Shown here one piece after another: positions 1 through 12,700 of a stretch of DNA of 64,000 nucleotides (position 1 is the stretch's first letter; every line of letters begins with the position of its first letter). Below the pieces are notes generated by a model, which saw only the letters and a list, made by a program, of their open reading frames with translations, searched no databases and was not told the origin of the DNA. The stretch comes from Cryptomeria japonica (Eukaryota > Streptophyta > Pinopsida > Cupressales > Cupressaceae), in contig NC_081412.1 in the NCBI RefSeq assembly GCF_030272615.1, forward strand, positions 544,718,370 through 544,782,369, read 5' to 3'. A program made the position numbers and the translations under genes.

Positions 1-72
1 AATTGAAAAGAATGATGTTAGCATATACAAAAATTGAATTTTAGAATGACTAATAATAGAATAGTCACTCAC

Positions 73-1737
73 CGCATACAAATAATAATGATGTTCATCC
101 ACAATAAGTGCACGTTCATGATCTGGAGTGACAAGCCCATCCTGTAAGCATCATAATATAAAGTAAACTAAATACAAGTGTCACTAAAATTCTCAATAAC
201 ATATTATTAAGATAACAAATGTAATGCTAAATTTACTAAATTTACAAATATATCTCATACTTTTGTTAAAGCAGGTGAACTTGCTACTGCTGCAGCAACA
301 CCGCACTCCATTCACGTGTAGACAGCAAGAGGAGTCTCTGATGTCAACATCTGAAAATTAAGAAAAGTATATTGATTAATCGCCAAAACTATCTATTATT
401 TAATAACAACATTAAAGATAAATTGTTTACCTCGGTGAAAGATTGTCGATGAAATACACTGCGAGATGTTGATGTTGAAGCTCTAGCATCAAACTATTTG
501 ACATCCAAAATGAGTAATTACAAAATTATTCACATAAGGTTCAACTATCTACATATAATAATTATATTTCTTCACTTGTTGTATACCTATGGAGTTGACA
601 AAGTCGTGAAAAAGGGTGCTGCAGGAATGTTGCTAGTATTGTGAACACTTTTACCCTGCTTTTTTATCATAATAATTTACTAATTTACATATATTCTCAA
701 ATTTACATATAAGATTTAATAAAAAGAATGAAATGAACTTGTAATGAAATTCACCAGGGTATCAATCCCAAATGTTTTGTTCAGCAAGGATTCTATCATG
801 ACAATGTTCTCTGTAGCAAACTCCACTCATGCATGTGCATTCTCAAAACTATTAGGATCATAAGTACAAAGAGAACCACAAGATCAACAAAAATGAGTTG
901 GAACTCAATGCCTAGAAGAATCACCATCATCACTCGCATCACCCTCTACTAGAGGCCTAGCATACTATATAAGGGTCTGAGTGACTGAGCTAATGGAGTC
1001 TGGAGTTTCGACCTCAATACTCTCCTTCACAATGGAAGGAATAATAACATGCTCCACCATAAGTCTAGCCAAAGGACTTGGTGGGAGATTCGAGTCACGC
1101 TGTGCACCCTCTCTATCATGTGAGGAACCCCAACCTCTACTTTAGAAATCTAGAAAATCAAACATTAAGGATAGACTCATAGTAGAGTTTTCTCAAAAAG
1201 TATAGGGGTACCTCATGATTATTGCATGGGGGCTGATCAAATACCATCCACCACCTATCCGAAAAATTGTTCTTAATCCCTTCATGATCACACCAATGAA
1301 TAGGGAATATCCTACATCCGGGGTGTAAAGGTTGATTCATTTGGGGGTCCGTAAAAAGAGAACACAAGTCAAATTTATTAATTTTCTTTTTCTTCATTGC
1401 TGCATATGATAATTTGTTAGCATAAAATTGCTTTTTTTCTTCCTTCTTACTAGACCAAAAATTTATTTGCCCACTCAGATTATATGTGAGATACAATAGA
1501 TTGCAAATAACTGGCAAGGTTTGTCCTATGGGAGTTTGTTCCAGTGGGATCTTTTTAGCCTTGTGATTAAACCTTCAAGTTCTTTTTGGCTGTTTTCTAT
1601 TTGACCTAGTAGGTTTTCTTGTGTACCTATGGGATGTCTAGGGATTGTAGGAGGTTCTTGATGTGCTTCTTCTTCAATATGGTCTTCATGAGGAGGTGAT
1701 TGAGTGTTTTCAATATTTTCTTGTCTAATCTCATTTC
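73..1737 (-). pseudogene. Multi-exon pseudogene, product not recognised
   Basis: On the minus strand a series of short blocks read as exons with GT..AG borders in consistent phase: about 1212-1737, 755-1149, 587-655, 431-493, 261-350 and 73-141. The last four are whole-codon exons of 23, 21, 30 and 23 codons. The first block is acidic and Pro-rich, then after a frameshift near 1520 includes WWMVFDQPPCNNHE; the last includes DGLVTPDHERALIVDEHH. In-frame stops occur in the 755-1149 block (one TAG, three TGA), at the end of 587-655 (TAG) and in 261-350 (TGA). I do not recognise the family; a transposon-carried or ordinary nuclear gene are both possible. The gene may continue beyond base 1 and above 1737. 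Exon borders are read by eye and are inference. Confidence 0.45.
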
Positions 1738-2002
1738 CTGATATTGAAAATAAATTTAAATCAATAAACCTAGTTTAATCTTCAAATTAATAAAAAAATG
1801 ACAATAAGAAAACAAAAATACACACCTCTTCAAGCTCTTTGATGGCGTGTCAGCATTTTGATGAGAGATGGACAACTCAGTGCCCAATATCAAGCTTTTA
1901 CAAAGGGTGAGGACAAGAAAATGGTACCCCAAATCACCAAAACTTAGGTTTGGGAATGTAGAATGCATCCAAAATGCGAACATGGTTTTTTTAAAGTTTG
2001 AA

Positions 2003-2096
2003 ATGCTCATAAGGCATGCACCTTATAAGGTGCACGCACTATAGGACGTGCGCCCTATGGTGTTTGTGCCTTATAAGGCACGCACCTTATGAGCAT
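2003..2096. repeat. 94-bp imperfect palindrome
   Basis: The sequence from ATGCTCATAAGG at 2003 to CCTTATGAGCAT at 2096 pairs with itself around a centre near 2049. Both arms are built of smaller palindromes: CACCTTATAAGGTG on the left and GTGCCTTATAAGGCAC on the right. It could fold as a long hairpin or cruciform. It may be a foldback-type element or the termini of a tiny inverted repeat. No coding role is seen. Confidence 0.75.
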
Positions 2097-2644
2097 TTTT
2101 CATTTTTTTTGAAGTGTGGCACCTTTTTGGTACCACAACTTCGTGCATATACCCTTCTTCCTTAGAGGAAGTTTTATCCATAATAATAATTTTATCCAAG
2201 GTCATAATCTTAGCCAGTCTCATTGACTTTCTTTCACTAGAATAAGTGGCTTTCTCATATTTGGCAAGATCACTATCATAAATATCAAAGGCTAGGGAAG
2301 GAGAGGTTGTAAGGATATTTTTTAGTGAATTAATCATGTCCTTTCCTTTAGCATTGATGTTCTTAATTCTACAGCCTTAAGGGGTGTTGATATCTTTTTT
2401 TTCGTTTACTAGGCATATCTATTGTATCAATGTCCACAACCAGTGTGGCATCTTGCACCCAAGGATTATCTTTTATCTTTTTGGGGAACAGAGGAGGGCA
2501 TCTCTCAAAGAAATGGCATGGTATGATGAAGCGGTCTCATCCTTAAATAAATTTTTTTATTTTGAGTTTTTTAGTAGAGGAGGATTTAGGTCATGGTTAG
2601 GTGGAGGGTTGTGGGGTAGTCTCCAAGAACAAATTGTATATAGT
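2097..2644. other. No recognisable gene
   Basis: Open frames exist on both strands (an 88-codon frame at 2071-2337 on the minus strand, a 95-codon frame from 2384 on the plus strand), but neither shows a known motif. The minus-strand frame could be an upstream exon of the pseudogene at 73-1737; nothing proves this. Confidence 0.4.
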
Positions 2645-3624
2645 TGCAGCAATCTAAAATTGCACCCCTAGCAATTTTTGACCATTTGGGTATTTGCGTT
2701 AGTGTTTGCACCTCTTGGCCTAATTAAAGACCTAATTATGCTCATGCACATCGTAAACACCAAATTTTTTTACTTTGCACTTGTCCTGCACCTTGTTCCT
2801 AGCCCGAAATAGGGCACGCCTAGGGTGTAGCACCCTGGTCCTCACCAGGACTAGGGTATGGCACCATGGTCCTCCCTAAATGGGACCTAATTTAAACCCT
2901 TTTCCCCATTTCAAATTTGAGCAGGATTTCTTTCTCCATGTCGGCTCATGTTGGAAAATTAGTTAATTTAAACCACATGTAGGTATATAAAGAGGATTTC
3001 CCCTCTTATTTGAACATCATGAAAAATCAAGAAGCATTTAAGAACAAAAGAAATAAAGCATTCAAGTATTCAAGAGAAATGAGAATTTTTAGTCTTCCTT
3101 CAAGCCTTGGAGTAGCAATAAAGTCAAGGATCAATCATTGAAGTGGAGGTCTACATCCTACTTCTTGAAACCCTAATTCTATGTGGAGGCAAGAAAAACT
3201 TCACAAGGAGGCATAATCATTTCAGTTTCAATCATTATTAAGCATCTCCCTTAAAAGGAAAACCTTTCCTTTTAGTCATTCAAATCACATTTATCTCAGT
3301 AGTCATGGTTAATTCCAAAACAAGGGTTTGACCAAAGGCAAGCCCATATTCCTAACATATTTCCCTTTCTTTTTGTTTATTGGAAAAAGGTGCATAGTTG
3401 TACCTTTCGAAATAAGCTTCAGACACAAAGATGGAACAACCCTTTTCGACGCATAGAAAATTCAGAGGACCAAGAGGCAGAGCCATGATCCCTCCTTTTT
3501 TGAGACATTTTTGTAGGGAAGATCTGAATCAGCTCATATTTCTTAGATCTAGGTGCACCACTAAATCCTATATTTGTAGCTCGATATTTTCTCATTTTTA
3601 TCTTCATTTTTAGCAATTTTCCCT
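2645..3624 (+). mobile_element. Gypsy-like family B, LTR and leader fragment (copy 1)
   Basis: This stretch matches, in order, three other places in the window: about 13387-13711 joined to 21474-22070, the minus strand of 38350-39353, and in part 62133-62540. Shared landmarks are a TGYAGCA-type start followed by CATTTGGG, a block of 'accctagtcctcc' variants, a TATA-like stretch near 2985 (tatataaagagg) followed by CCCCTCTTATTT, the phrase 'gtttgaccaaaggcaa', and AGAGGACCAAGAG near 3462. It is cut at 3624 by the copia element that begins at 3625. No family-B sequence was recognised on the other side of that copia, so the fragment lacks its continuation. Confidence 0.6.
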
Positions 3625-4990
3625 TGATGGTATGATGAAAGAATACATATGCGGTCAACTACTAAGAGGGGGGGGGTGAATCAGTAGATAGAAAAACTGA
3701 TACAAACTTCATCAATAAAAAAACAATCTCTCAAAGTAAACTTAGAACTAACAATGTAGTACCTCTGTCAAGATAAAAGCTCATAATATAAACTAGTCGA
3801 CTGTTACAACAAATTAACATTAAACAACTTCTTCATTTCTCAATGCTTCCGATTATCATGACTTATCAAAGTAGGTAGTTAAGTAAACCAACCATGAAAA
3901 CATAACCTCAAAAACATTCACCACTTGACACAAATTTTTCTGATGTGGAAACCCAAATAGGTAAAAACCACGGTGAGATGAGACTCATAAGATAACTATC
4001 TAAACTCTTTTGAAGTTTTCCCTGTTAGGAGCCTAGCATGTTAAATCTTTACAAAAATTCCTCTTAAGAACGGATCCTGTTAGGAATCACCTGATTAAGG
4101 GATTGACTACAAATGCCTTGTTAGAAGCAATACCTTGTAAGGAGTAACCTCGGTAGAGGATTTGAAAATCCAATCTAATGGACCACCTTGTTAGAGGATT
4201 TGAATAACACGAAGCTTGTTAGAGCTTACTCGGTTAGGGGATTTCAATTCTGCTATAATTGTTAGAAAACAACAGGAGTTTGTTGATCTCTCTGAATAGC
4301 ACTACACTTTCTTGATCAAATCCATTTTGTGCTCCTATCAGCCTTTACTCAAACTACAGATACATCATTTGGTTTGACAACCACACACTCAACCAATCTA
4401 TGCTTACTCGTTGCCAACTCATTAAACTAAACAACTTTATTGACCTTATAAACAAATCAATTAGGTCGGTAACACAACAAAAGTCTAATTATCATAAATA
4501 TTAAAAACAAATTGGTTCAAGTATGATTGTTGGATTACATAGCAATCTTTGCACATCAATCAAGAAAACCTTTATCACTCCTTGATCACTACTTCATCGA
4601 ACTTAGTAACTCATCACATGCTCTGCATTAGATGCAATACATTTTATGATTCCCTAGACAAAAACTGTTACAACAACTCACCAAAATCTCTTGCAATTGT
4701 CTTCATACAATAATCATACGTGTCATAATAATTACTGCTCATCATCAAATCATAAACCAATATAACCAATTCACCAAACTTAATCAGTTAGGGTTTATCA
4801 AAACCAACTGATAGGGTTTACCAGTTACATCAATAGATAAGGTTTACACAGGTTACCGGTTCACTCCACAAATTCTTCCTACTCGTTAGAGTAACAATAT
4901 TACAGCAATATCAATAATATTATTACCAGTTGATTGACATCAATGACAACATAACATATCATTAATGCAATCTTCATGCAAATGTCAACA
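3625..4990 (-). repeat. 3' LTR of the copia element
   Basis: This 1,366-bp repeat begins on the minus strand with TGTTGACATTTG and ends CATACCATCA; it is repeated at 9279-10620. It carries a C-rich hairpin at 3659-3687 (G-run on the plus strand) and many short CCTTGTTAG-like phrases between 4020 and 4270. Confidence 0.9.
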
Positions 4991-5322
4991 ATCTTCCCCT
5001 TTGGCATTGATGGCAATACAAATATCAATACCATTGATTGCTGCGTGATTGTGAATAGGAATGCTGGTTTACATTACCAAGTATTCACCATGCTCTCCAT
5101 ATCTTCAACTTGTTGTTGGCTCTCCTTCCCATAATCACATAATTCTTCTCCCCCTTTGACAACAATACCAAATTTAAAGTAAAACATGTAATGTCAAATT
5201 TCACTATGCATCATCAACAATCTACAATTTGATTCTCCCCCTATGGAATAAATCCACATCTACACCAATCCTTCTGCAAAATTCTACAAGTAGCTCCGGG
5301 ACTGATGTAATCTACATCATAC

Positions 5323-8300
5323 TTAACTGTCATCATGAAGAGGGAAAACCCCTAACTGACTTCTAAGATACTCAAAAGTAGTCTTAGGCAGAGGTTTAGT
5401 AAAAATATCTGCAATCTGCTCCTTAGTAGAAACATGTTCTAAGATCACATCTTTACTCTATACTTTTTCCCTCAAGAAATGATACTTCAATTCAATATGC
5501 TTGGTTCATGCATGCAAAAAAGGGTTCTTGTAAATATTTATGGCACTTGTATTATCATATAAAATATTTATAGGTTCAAAAATATTCATCTTAAAACCTT
5601 CCAAAATGTGCCTCATTCATATAGCATGTGTACAATTCATGTAAGTTGCAACATACTTAGCTTCAATAGTAGATTGTGAAGTATAACTCTGCATCTTACT
5701 ACTCCATGATACAAGTCTTCCTCCAAGAATGTCTGGTCTGCTATGAGAAACATAGTGCAATTTTCCAATCATTGACCTGTATTCCTTCTCATCAACAAAT
5801 TTGGACTTAGACAACTTACAACTTGTAACCATAGGTGTCCCAACTAGTTTACAATCACTCATGCCAAATATCTTCAAGACCTCTTTCACATACTTAGACT
5901 GTGTGATGAAAATACCATTCTTCATTCGCTATATTTGCAAGCCTATGAATTTTTTTATTTTTCCCACTAATGACATTTAAAACTCATTTTTCATTTCATC
6001 TACAAAATTGTTTCTCATGTCATTATTACCTCCAAATATGATATCATCTACAAATACTTTGGCGAGTAGTATTTTATCTCCTTTAGATTTGATATATATG
6101 TTACTATCATCACTCATTCTCAGAAAGCCTATCTTCATCAAATGTGTATGAAGCCTTTCATACCATGTTCCTATTGCCTTCTTTAATCCATATAAAGCTT
6201 TATACAATCTGCATACCATGTCTTTCTTATCAGTCAGAGCATAACCATCTGGTTGCTCAATGCATACTTCTTCTAGTATCCCAATCAAAAATGTTGAGTT
6301 AACATCCATCTGGTATACCTTAAATCTCTTGTGTTTTGCAAATGCAAGTAAAGTTCTGACACCTTCCAGTCTTTCCACTAGTGAAAAAGTCTCACCATAG
6401 TCTTCTCCTTCCTCTTGTGCATAACCTTTGCAAAAAAATCTATCTTTGTTGTGAACTACAACACCATCTTCATTCAACTTGTTCCTGAATACCCACTTAG
6501 AACCTATCACATTTTTATTTACTGGTCAGGGTACTAGGGTCCATGTGTTGTTCTTCTCAATTTGATCTAATTCATCCTCCATATCTTTAACCCAATGATC
6601 ATCATCAAATGCTTCCTTAGTAGTTCTTGGTTTAATAGTGGAGATCATGCAATAATTCTCTCTATTTCTTCTTCTGGTTAGTACTCCAACATCCTTATCC
6701 CCAATAATCTGTTTAGGATTGTGATTCAGTGTCACATATCTTGGAATAACATGATCATTATCTTCAGGTTTAGCTTCTTCATTATCATCAACTTCTTCTA
6801 AATTTATCTTTTCCAGTTGAACTAGTACATCAATATTTGCTTTGTTGGTTTTAGATTTAATAGTTTCTGGTTCCGAAAACAAAATTCAAGGATCTTCATC
6901 CTTATTCTCTAAACTGGTTTCCTCTAAGACTTCAGGATTTTCATCCACTCGAACATCAACACTCTCAATAATTCTTTGTGTCTGGTTGTTAAAACACTTG
7001 TAGGCCTTACTCTTGGTGGAATAGCCAAGAAATATACCTTCATCACTTTTAGCCTCAAATTTTCTAATATAATCATCTCTCTTAATAAAACATTCGCTTT
7101 CAAATATTTTAAAATAACTAACATGAGGTGATCTACCAAACCAATATTCATAAGGAGACTTGTCCTTACCTCTCTTTACCAGAATTCGGTTCATAGTGTA
7201 GATAGTTGTACTGACAGCTTCTCTCCAAAAAGTTTTCGCTACACCTCCTTGTATCAACATCATCCTAGAAACTTCTAAAAATGACCGATTGTTTCTCTCT
7301 GCGATATCATTCTGTTGTGGTGTCCTTGGTGCAGAAAATTATCGTTTGATACCATTTTCTTCACAATACCTAGTGAATTCCTCAGAAGTAAATTCATCAT
7401 CTTGATCTATCCTCAGACACTTTATCTTCTTACCACTCTCTTTCTCAGCTAAGGCCATGAATGCCTTGAACTTACCAAAAGACTTAGTCTTATCCTTCAA
7501 GAATGTGACCCACATCATCTTTGAGCAATCATTCGTGGAGATCATAAAATATCTATCACCTTGAATACTTTTTGTTCTTATTGGTCCACAAAGATCCGTA
7601 TGAACCAAATCTAACAAGTGTTCCACTGAAAAGGATTTTCTCTTGAAAGTTGAGGATGTCATCTTTCCCAACTGACATTCTTTCCATAGAGCATTAAGCA
7701 GTTTGTCTAACTGAGGCAAACCTCTCACTATCTTGGACTTACTCACTTTAACAATGTTATCAAAGTTTATATGACAAAATATCCTATGCCAAAGCCAACT
7801 ATCATCAATATTTGCAATTAAATAGTTGTTGACTCTAGGATTAAGGTGAAACAAGTTACCTTTAGTTTGCTTCCCAGTTGCAATCGGTTCACCTTTACTG
7901 TCATAGATTTTGCACATACCATTTTTAAACTACAATGGGTATCCTCTGTCATTGATTTGTGCCACACTCAAAAGATAGTGCTTTAGACCTTCAACCCAGT
8001 AGACATCATCTACACTACTCTTTCCATTTAGAGAAATAGTTCCCTTAACTTTAACCATGCAGGGTGAGTAATTGCCAAATCTTACAACTTCGCCATCAAA
8101 TTCCTTCAAAGAAAGAAATTTTCTCCGATCATTGGTCATGTGATGTGAACAACCACTATCAATGATCCAATCATAAGAGTTATCCATCCTGGATACTAAA
8201 GCCTTATGGTCTGACATCTCTTCTTCAATATCTACAAACACAATATCTTCATTAGCATCACCATCAGATTCCTCATTAGTGATACCACCATCAACAACAA

Positions 8301-9217
8301 TAACACAATATCTTTTGCCTTTACCCTTGTACTTCTTGAATTTCTCTCATTTGTGCTCATTATCACCATTAGGATAGTTAGCAACAATGTGTCCAATCTT
8401 GTTGCATGCAAAAAATTTGAAAGGTAATTTGCCTCTATATTTACCTATACCTCCAAGCAACCACTTGGCCAGCAATGCTTCAAGCTCAACTAAATTGTCT
8501 TCATCATCAACTTCTCTACTGGATCAAGATTCATAACTGTGACTGCCATTTCTACTTTTCCTTAAAGATGGGTTAGAAACAAAAGCTCTAAATGCAGACT
8601 CGGATTTATGTACACTACCATCATAACCATTTAATTCAAAAGTAGTAAGCTTGTCAATGATGGAGTCAAGAGCTACCTTAGTTTTGTCAATGGACTTCAA
8701 CTCCTGAATAGTTGTAACTCAAACAGTATAGACTAGTAGTAGGGTTCTTAGTACCTTACTGATCACTGTGGAATCTTCCACTTTACCTCCTGCACTCTTA
8801 ATTTCACCAACTCTCTTTTATCATTTGACCATACTATTGAATATTCTCACCTTCAGCCATCCACATGTTATCAAACTTTCCTCTAAGACTCTCTTCTTTA
8901 GGAATCTTAACATGTTCATCACCGCTATAAATCTCTTCAAGTTTTTTCCATACCTCATATACAGTTTCAAGACCATGAACATCTACATACTCTACATCAG
9001 ACAAAGAACTGATAATAGCCTCCAATTCTTGATGATTTTCTTGTTGCTCTTTCTTTTGATCATCTGTTAACATCCTAGTAGGTGCAACATACTTAGTATA
9101 GGCATGTTCCCAATATTGGCTTCCCAAACTCTTGATATCAATTTTCATTCTATCACTCCATATCCTATAGTTCTCTATATTAAACTTTGGACCTTCCTTC
9201 TTCATCATGATCCGCAA
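5323..9217 (-). pseudogene. Copia gag-pol polyprotein, broken
   Basis: Read on the minus strand from the ATG at 9217, with frame changes and stops. Gag (8834-9217) has a UBN2-like start. A zinc knuckle near 8395-8435 is degraded: CNKIGHIVANYP keeps the second Cys and the His but the last Cys is Tyr. The protease has DWIIDSGCSHHMT near 8155. The GAG-pre-integrase and integrase core lie at 6886-7917 with HTDLCGPI and LRIDQDDEF. The reverse transcriptase is at 5977-6510 with KWVFRNK, MDVNSTFL and VFVDDIIFGG (usual YVDD is FVDD). RNase H follows at 5617-5925 and about 5330-5590, with DNTSAINI and TKEQIADIFTKPLP. RNase H has an in-frame deletion: the text jumps from SRPDI directly to LGGRLVSWSSK, where intact copias have roughly 100 more residues. 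The gag start and the TAA at 5323 fit a single original ORF. It is surely non-autonomous now. Confidence 0.9.
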
Positions 9218-9264
9218 GATCTTTACCTCAAGCTGTTAGGCTAAGACCTTAGAGGACCTAATAT

Positions 9265-9276
9265 GCTCTGATACCA
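9265..9276 (-). other. Primer-binding site of the copia element
   Basis: On the minus strand TGGTATCAGAGC follows the end of the 5' LTR after two bases. It is the standard complement of the 3' end of plant initiator tRNA-Met and fixes the orientation of the element. Confidence 0.9.
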
Positions 9277-9278
9277 AT

Positions 9279-10620
9279 TGATGGTATGATGAAAGAATAA
9301 GTATCTGGTCAACTACTAAGAGGGAGGGGGTGAATCAGTAGATAGAAAAACTGATACAAACTTCACCAATCAATAATCAATCTCTCAAAGTAAACTTAGA
9401 ACTAACAATATAATACCTTTGTCAAGATAGAAACTCATAAGATAAACTAGTTGACTGTTACAAAAAATTAACAGTAAACAACTTCCTCATTTCTCAATGC
9501 TTCCTGTTACCATGACTTATCAAAGTAGTTTATTAATTAAGTAAATCAACCATGAAAACATAACCACAAAAACATTCACCACTTGACACAAATATTATTG
9601 ATGTGGAAACCCAAATAGGTAAAAACCACGGTGAGATGAGACTCACAAGATAACTATCCAAACTCTTTTGAAGTTTGCCCTGTTAGGAACCTAGCCTATT
9701 ACAGCTTTACAAAAGGTCCCATTAAGAATTGATCTATTTAGGAATCACTCGGTTAAGGGATTGACTACAAATGCCTTGTTAGAAGAAATACCCTTTAAGG
9801 AGTAACCTCGGTAGAGGATTTGAAAATCCAATCTAATGGACCACCTTGTTAGAGCTAACCCAGTTAGGGGATTTCAATTCTATTGTAATTGTTAGAAAAC
9901 AACAAGAATTTTCTGATCTATCTGAATAACACTATACTTGTTTGATCAAATCCATTTCATGCTCCTATCTACCTTTACCCAAACTGCATATACATCATCC
10001 GGTTCGGCAGCCACACACTCAATTGATCTGTGCTCACTCTTTGCCAACTCATTAAACTAAATAACTTCATCGACCTTATAAACAAATCAATCAGGTTGGT
10101 AACACAACAAAAATCTAATTCTCATAGAGATTACAAAAAAATCAGTTCAAGTATGACCATTGGATTACATAGCAATCTCTACACATCAATCAAGAAAACC
10201 TTGATCGCTCCTTGATCACCGCTTCATCAAACTTAGTAACTCATCATGCGCTTTGCATTATATGCAATACATTTTTGCATTCCCTAGACAAAAACTATTG
10301 CAACAACTCGCCAAAATCTCTTGGAATTGTCTTCATACAATAATCATACGTGTCATAATCATTACCGCTCATCATTAGATCAGAAACCAATATAACCAAT
10401 TCATCAAACTTAATCAGTTAGGGTTGATAAAAAATAACAGGTAGGTTTTACTGGTTACATCAATATATAAGGTTTCCACCAGTTACCGGTTCACTCCACA
10501 AATTCTTCCTACTAGTTAGAGTAACAATATTATAGCAATATCAACAATATTATTACTGGTCGATTGACATCAATGACAACATAACATATCATTAATGCAA
10601 TCTTCATGCAAATGTCAACA
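9279..10620 (-). repeat. 5' LTR of the copia element
   Basis: This 1,342-bp copy of the repeat at 3625-4990 differs by many substitutions and a deletion near 9845-9860. It ends on the plus strand at AATGTCAACA (10620). The C-rich hairpin is at 9313-9341 with an interrupted homopolymer. Confidence 0.9.
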
Positions 10621-11950
10621 ACCATAAATAAGCATTTCAACTTACAAAAGAGGGAAAAACACATCATAATCAATCAATCCACTTAGTATTCAATCCTTAT
10701 CTAATTTGTGATTGAATCTAGTGGATTCCTCCCCTCTTTTGAATGTAAAGTCCATCTTCCCATCAAAGCAAAAAATGATTTGGTGATTTCTTTTTCTATG
10801 TTGCAAATTGCCAAATTAAATTTTCCCCTTTACAATAAAATAAATCAAAGCCTAATGGAATGGTCAATAAACACAATCTAAAGCACACTTTTATCCATGG
10901 ATGAAAATAGAAAGCAAGGAGAGATAACTAACTTCTCATGTCTCAAATCATTGAGGTGATGAAAATTATACCCATGAATAATAGTGAAACATCCTTCTAG
11001 AGTAAAGTACTTGATCATGTTATAACTAAAATATCATGATGGATGGGGTAGGTCCTCTATTTTAAAACCATTTGGGTGGCATTTTAAATCTTCAACTTCC
11101 TCTTTAAGAATAGATATATAATCCTCCTACACCTGTTTCTAGCTTAGTCATGGAACTTTTTCACCTTCATATTTCAAATCAATCACTTGAGTTATCAATT
11201 ATTCTGACACCTCCATCTTGATTCCACCCACCTTAACCCTACCATTTTTCTATCTTTTCATGAACTGAGACAAGAGCTCTTCATCCTTCACATTCATAAT
11301 TTTTTTTAAAAAGGAGAAATTCATCATGTTTCAAAAATATCATAAACCTAAGTATTCTTCTTCAAAGAGACAAAAGATGTGGGTTCTACTCTTAGACGTT
11401 GGCCACCCATGATAGCAAGTCTCTCACACTCAAGAGTAGAAATAAATAAGCTTTGGGGACCTATAGAAAAGAAACAAAAAATACTTTTTATAGATATTTC
11501 AAGAAAAAAATTGATATATATATATATATATAATTGATTAGATATGAAAAAGGCTTTCATATCCTTCCCACCTAATAGGGATAATTAAAAAACAATGATT
11601 TCATTCAAGTAACTTATTTCTTTATTTCCCTGATTTTCATAGCAATTAGGAGAGTTCATTTCTAAGGGGTTGTCATGCATACTCCCAAAGTAGGAATAAA
11701 TAAAATCTATAGGGATCTCCAAAAAAAAATCATTGTACATAATCAACTGTAATTATTTCTCCCTCCTCTAATTCCAATATGTCATCCATCACTTCTCAAT
11801 TCATTTAAATTCCTCATTTAGATGGTCATGTCCTTCACATTCTACACCAGCTCGACATATATCATGATACTCCAAACAATCACAACATATTTCAAAGTGT
11901 CAATTAAAAAAGTTTCTTATATTGTTAATGATTACAATTCCTATCATCAA
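10621..11950. other. No recognisable gene
   Basis: AT-rich sequence between the copia LTR and a LINE remnant. A 70-codon frame on the minus strand at 11348-11560 contains a TA dinucleotide run (about 11515-11532) and has no motif. Nothing else is supported. Confidence 0.5.
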
Positions 11951-12700
11951 TCAAAATACATTTGAACTTATGAGGAACATCTCCTTCATTATCTCAATAT
12001 TTCCACTCTTCAATTTTATGCCTTCATTAACTAAAGCATCTGCTACTTTAATACCTTCTCTAAAGGTGTGTTTAATTTCCCAACAAGGTATGAAATTAAG
12101 AAAATGTTGATTGTCTTCTATATAATTTATTATCCTCAATGGTGGGAAATATTTTGACTTGATGAGATCCATCACTAATTTTGAGTCTTCTTCAATAGTG
12201 GAATTATGGAACCCATGAGTGATAGCTCTTTTCAATTCCCACCAAAGGGATATACCTGTGTCTTCATTATTTATTTTTGTCCCAACATTCTTGGTATATC
12301 CTTATATCATTCCACCTTTTAGATTTTAAATTATTCCCACTCTAGTTTACCTTTCAAGATTCCTTTTATTGCATCCACCAAAATTTATCTATACCCAATC
12401 TTTTTCAGGTTTCTTCTATCTAACATCTTGTCTTATGATTTTTAACTAATTTTTATTTTATCCATGTGTTCAAGTGACTCCCCACTATCTTTTAACATAT
12501 AATCCAAGTAAAGTAAGTGGATATAAAGCACATTGGTGTTTCATATAATTGATATTTTTTCTCTCTATTTGTTATGATCTAGAAATCCTCAATTCTATTC
12601 ATGGTGTCTTCTCTAAATATTTTCTTGTTCCTCTCCTTCCAGATGCACTAGTCAAGGAAAGGAGAAATCCAGTTCCACAGTTGATATGGATTATTAATTT
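11951..12700 (-). pseudogene. LINE 3' remnant with RNase H domain
   Basis: Reading down the minus strand, WKERNKKIF near 12655-12630 matches the conserved stretch before RNase H in plant L1 elements. Then DWV-INFGG near 12400, with a stop inside, corresponds to the DWIKANFYGA start of the RNase H seen again in the LINE at 47250. The C-terminal part at 11951-12235 has EEDSKLVMDLIKS and HTFREGIKVADALVNEG, the Asp-Ser and REGN-AD signatures of this RNase H type. Several stops and frame changes are present. The reverse transcriptase and endonuclease are missing, as expected of 5'-truncated LINEs. Confidence 0.65.

Larger units (their letters stand above)
3625..10620 (-). mobile_element. Ty1/copia LTR retrotransposon, full-length but decayed
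   Basis: Two long direct repeats (3625-4990 and 9279-10620) bracket a minus-strand polyprotein in copia order: gag, zinc knuckle, protease, integrase, reverse transcriptase, RNase H. The LTRs have TG...CA ends. A PBS matching initiator tRNA-Met lies beside the 5' LTR at 9265-9276, and a purine-rich AAAGGGGAAGAT (minus strand, about 4991-5002) next to the 3' LTR acts as polypurine tract. The 5-bp flanks (TCCCT and ACCAT) do not match well, so a target duplication cannot be claimed. Many point differences and indels between the LTRs indicate an old insertion. Confidence 0.92.

Noticed and set aside
4020-4270. Short repeated CCTTGTTAG phrases as a CRISPR-like or satellite array
   Set aside because: Spacing is irregular, the phrases are part of a copia LTR and recur in its partner LTR at 9670-9900. 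No CRISPR is expected in a plant nucleus.
8768-9070. 100-codon plus-strand frame
   Set aside because: It is antisense to the copia gag and has no motif of its own.
3625-10620. A target-site duplication for the first copia
   Set aside because: Flanks TCCCT and ACCAT agree at only three of five places; not enough to claim.
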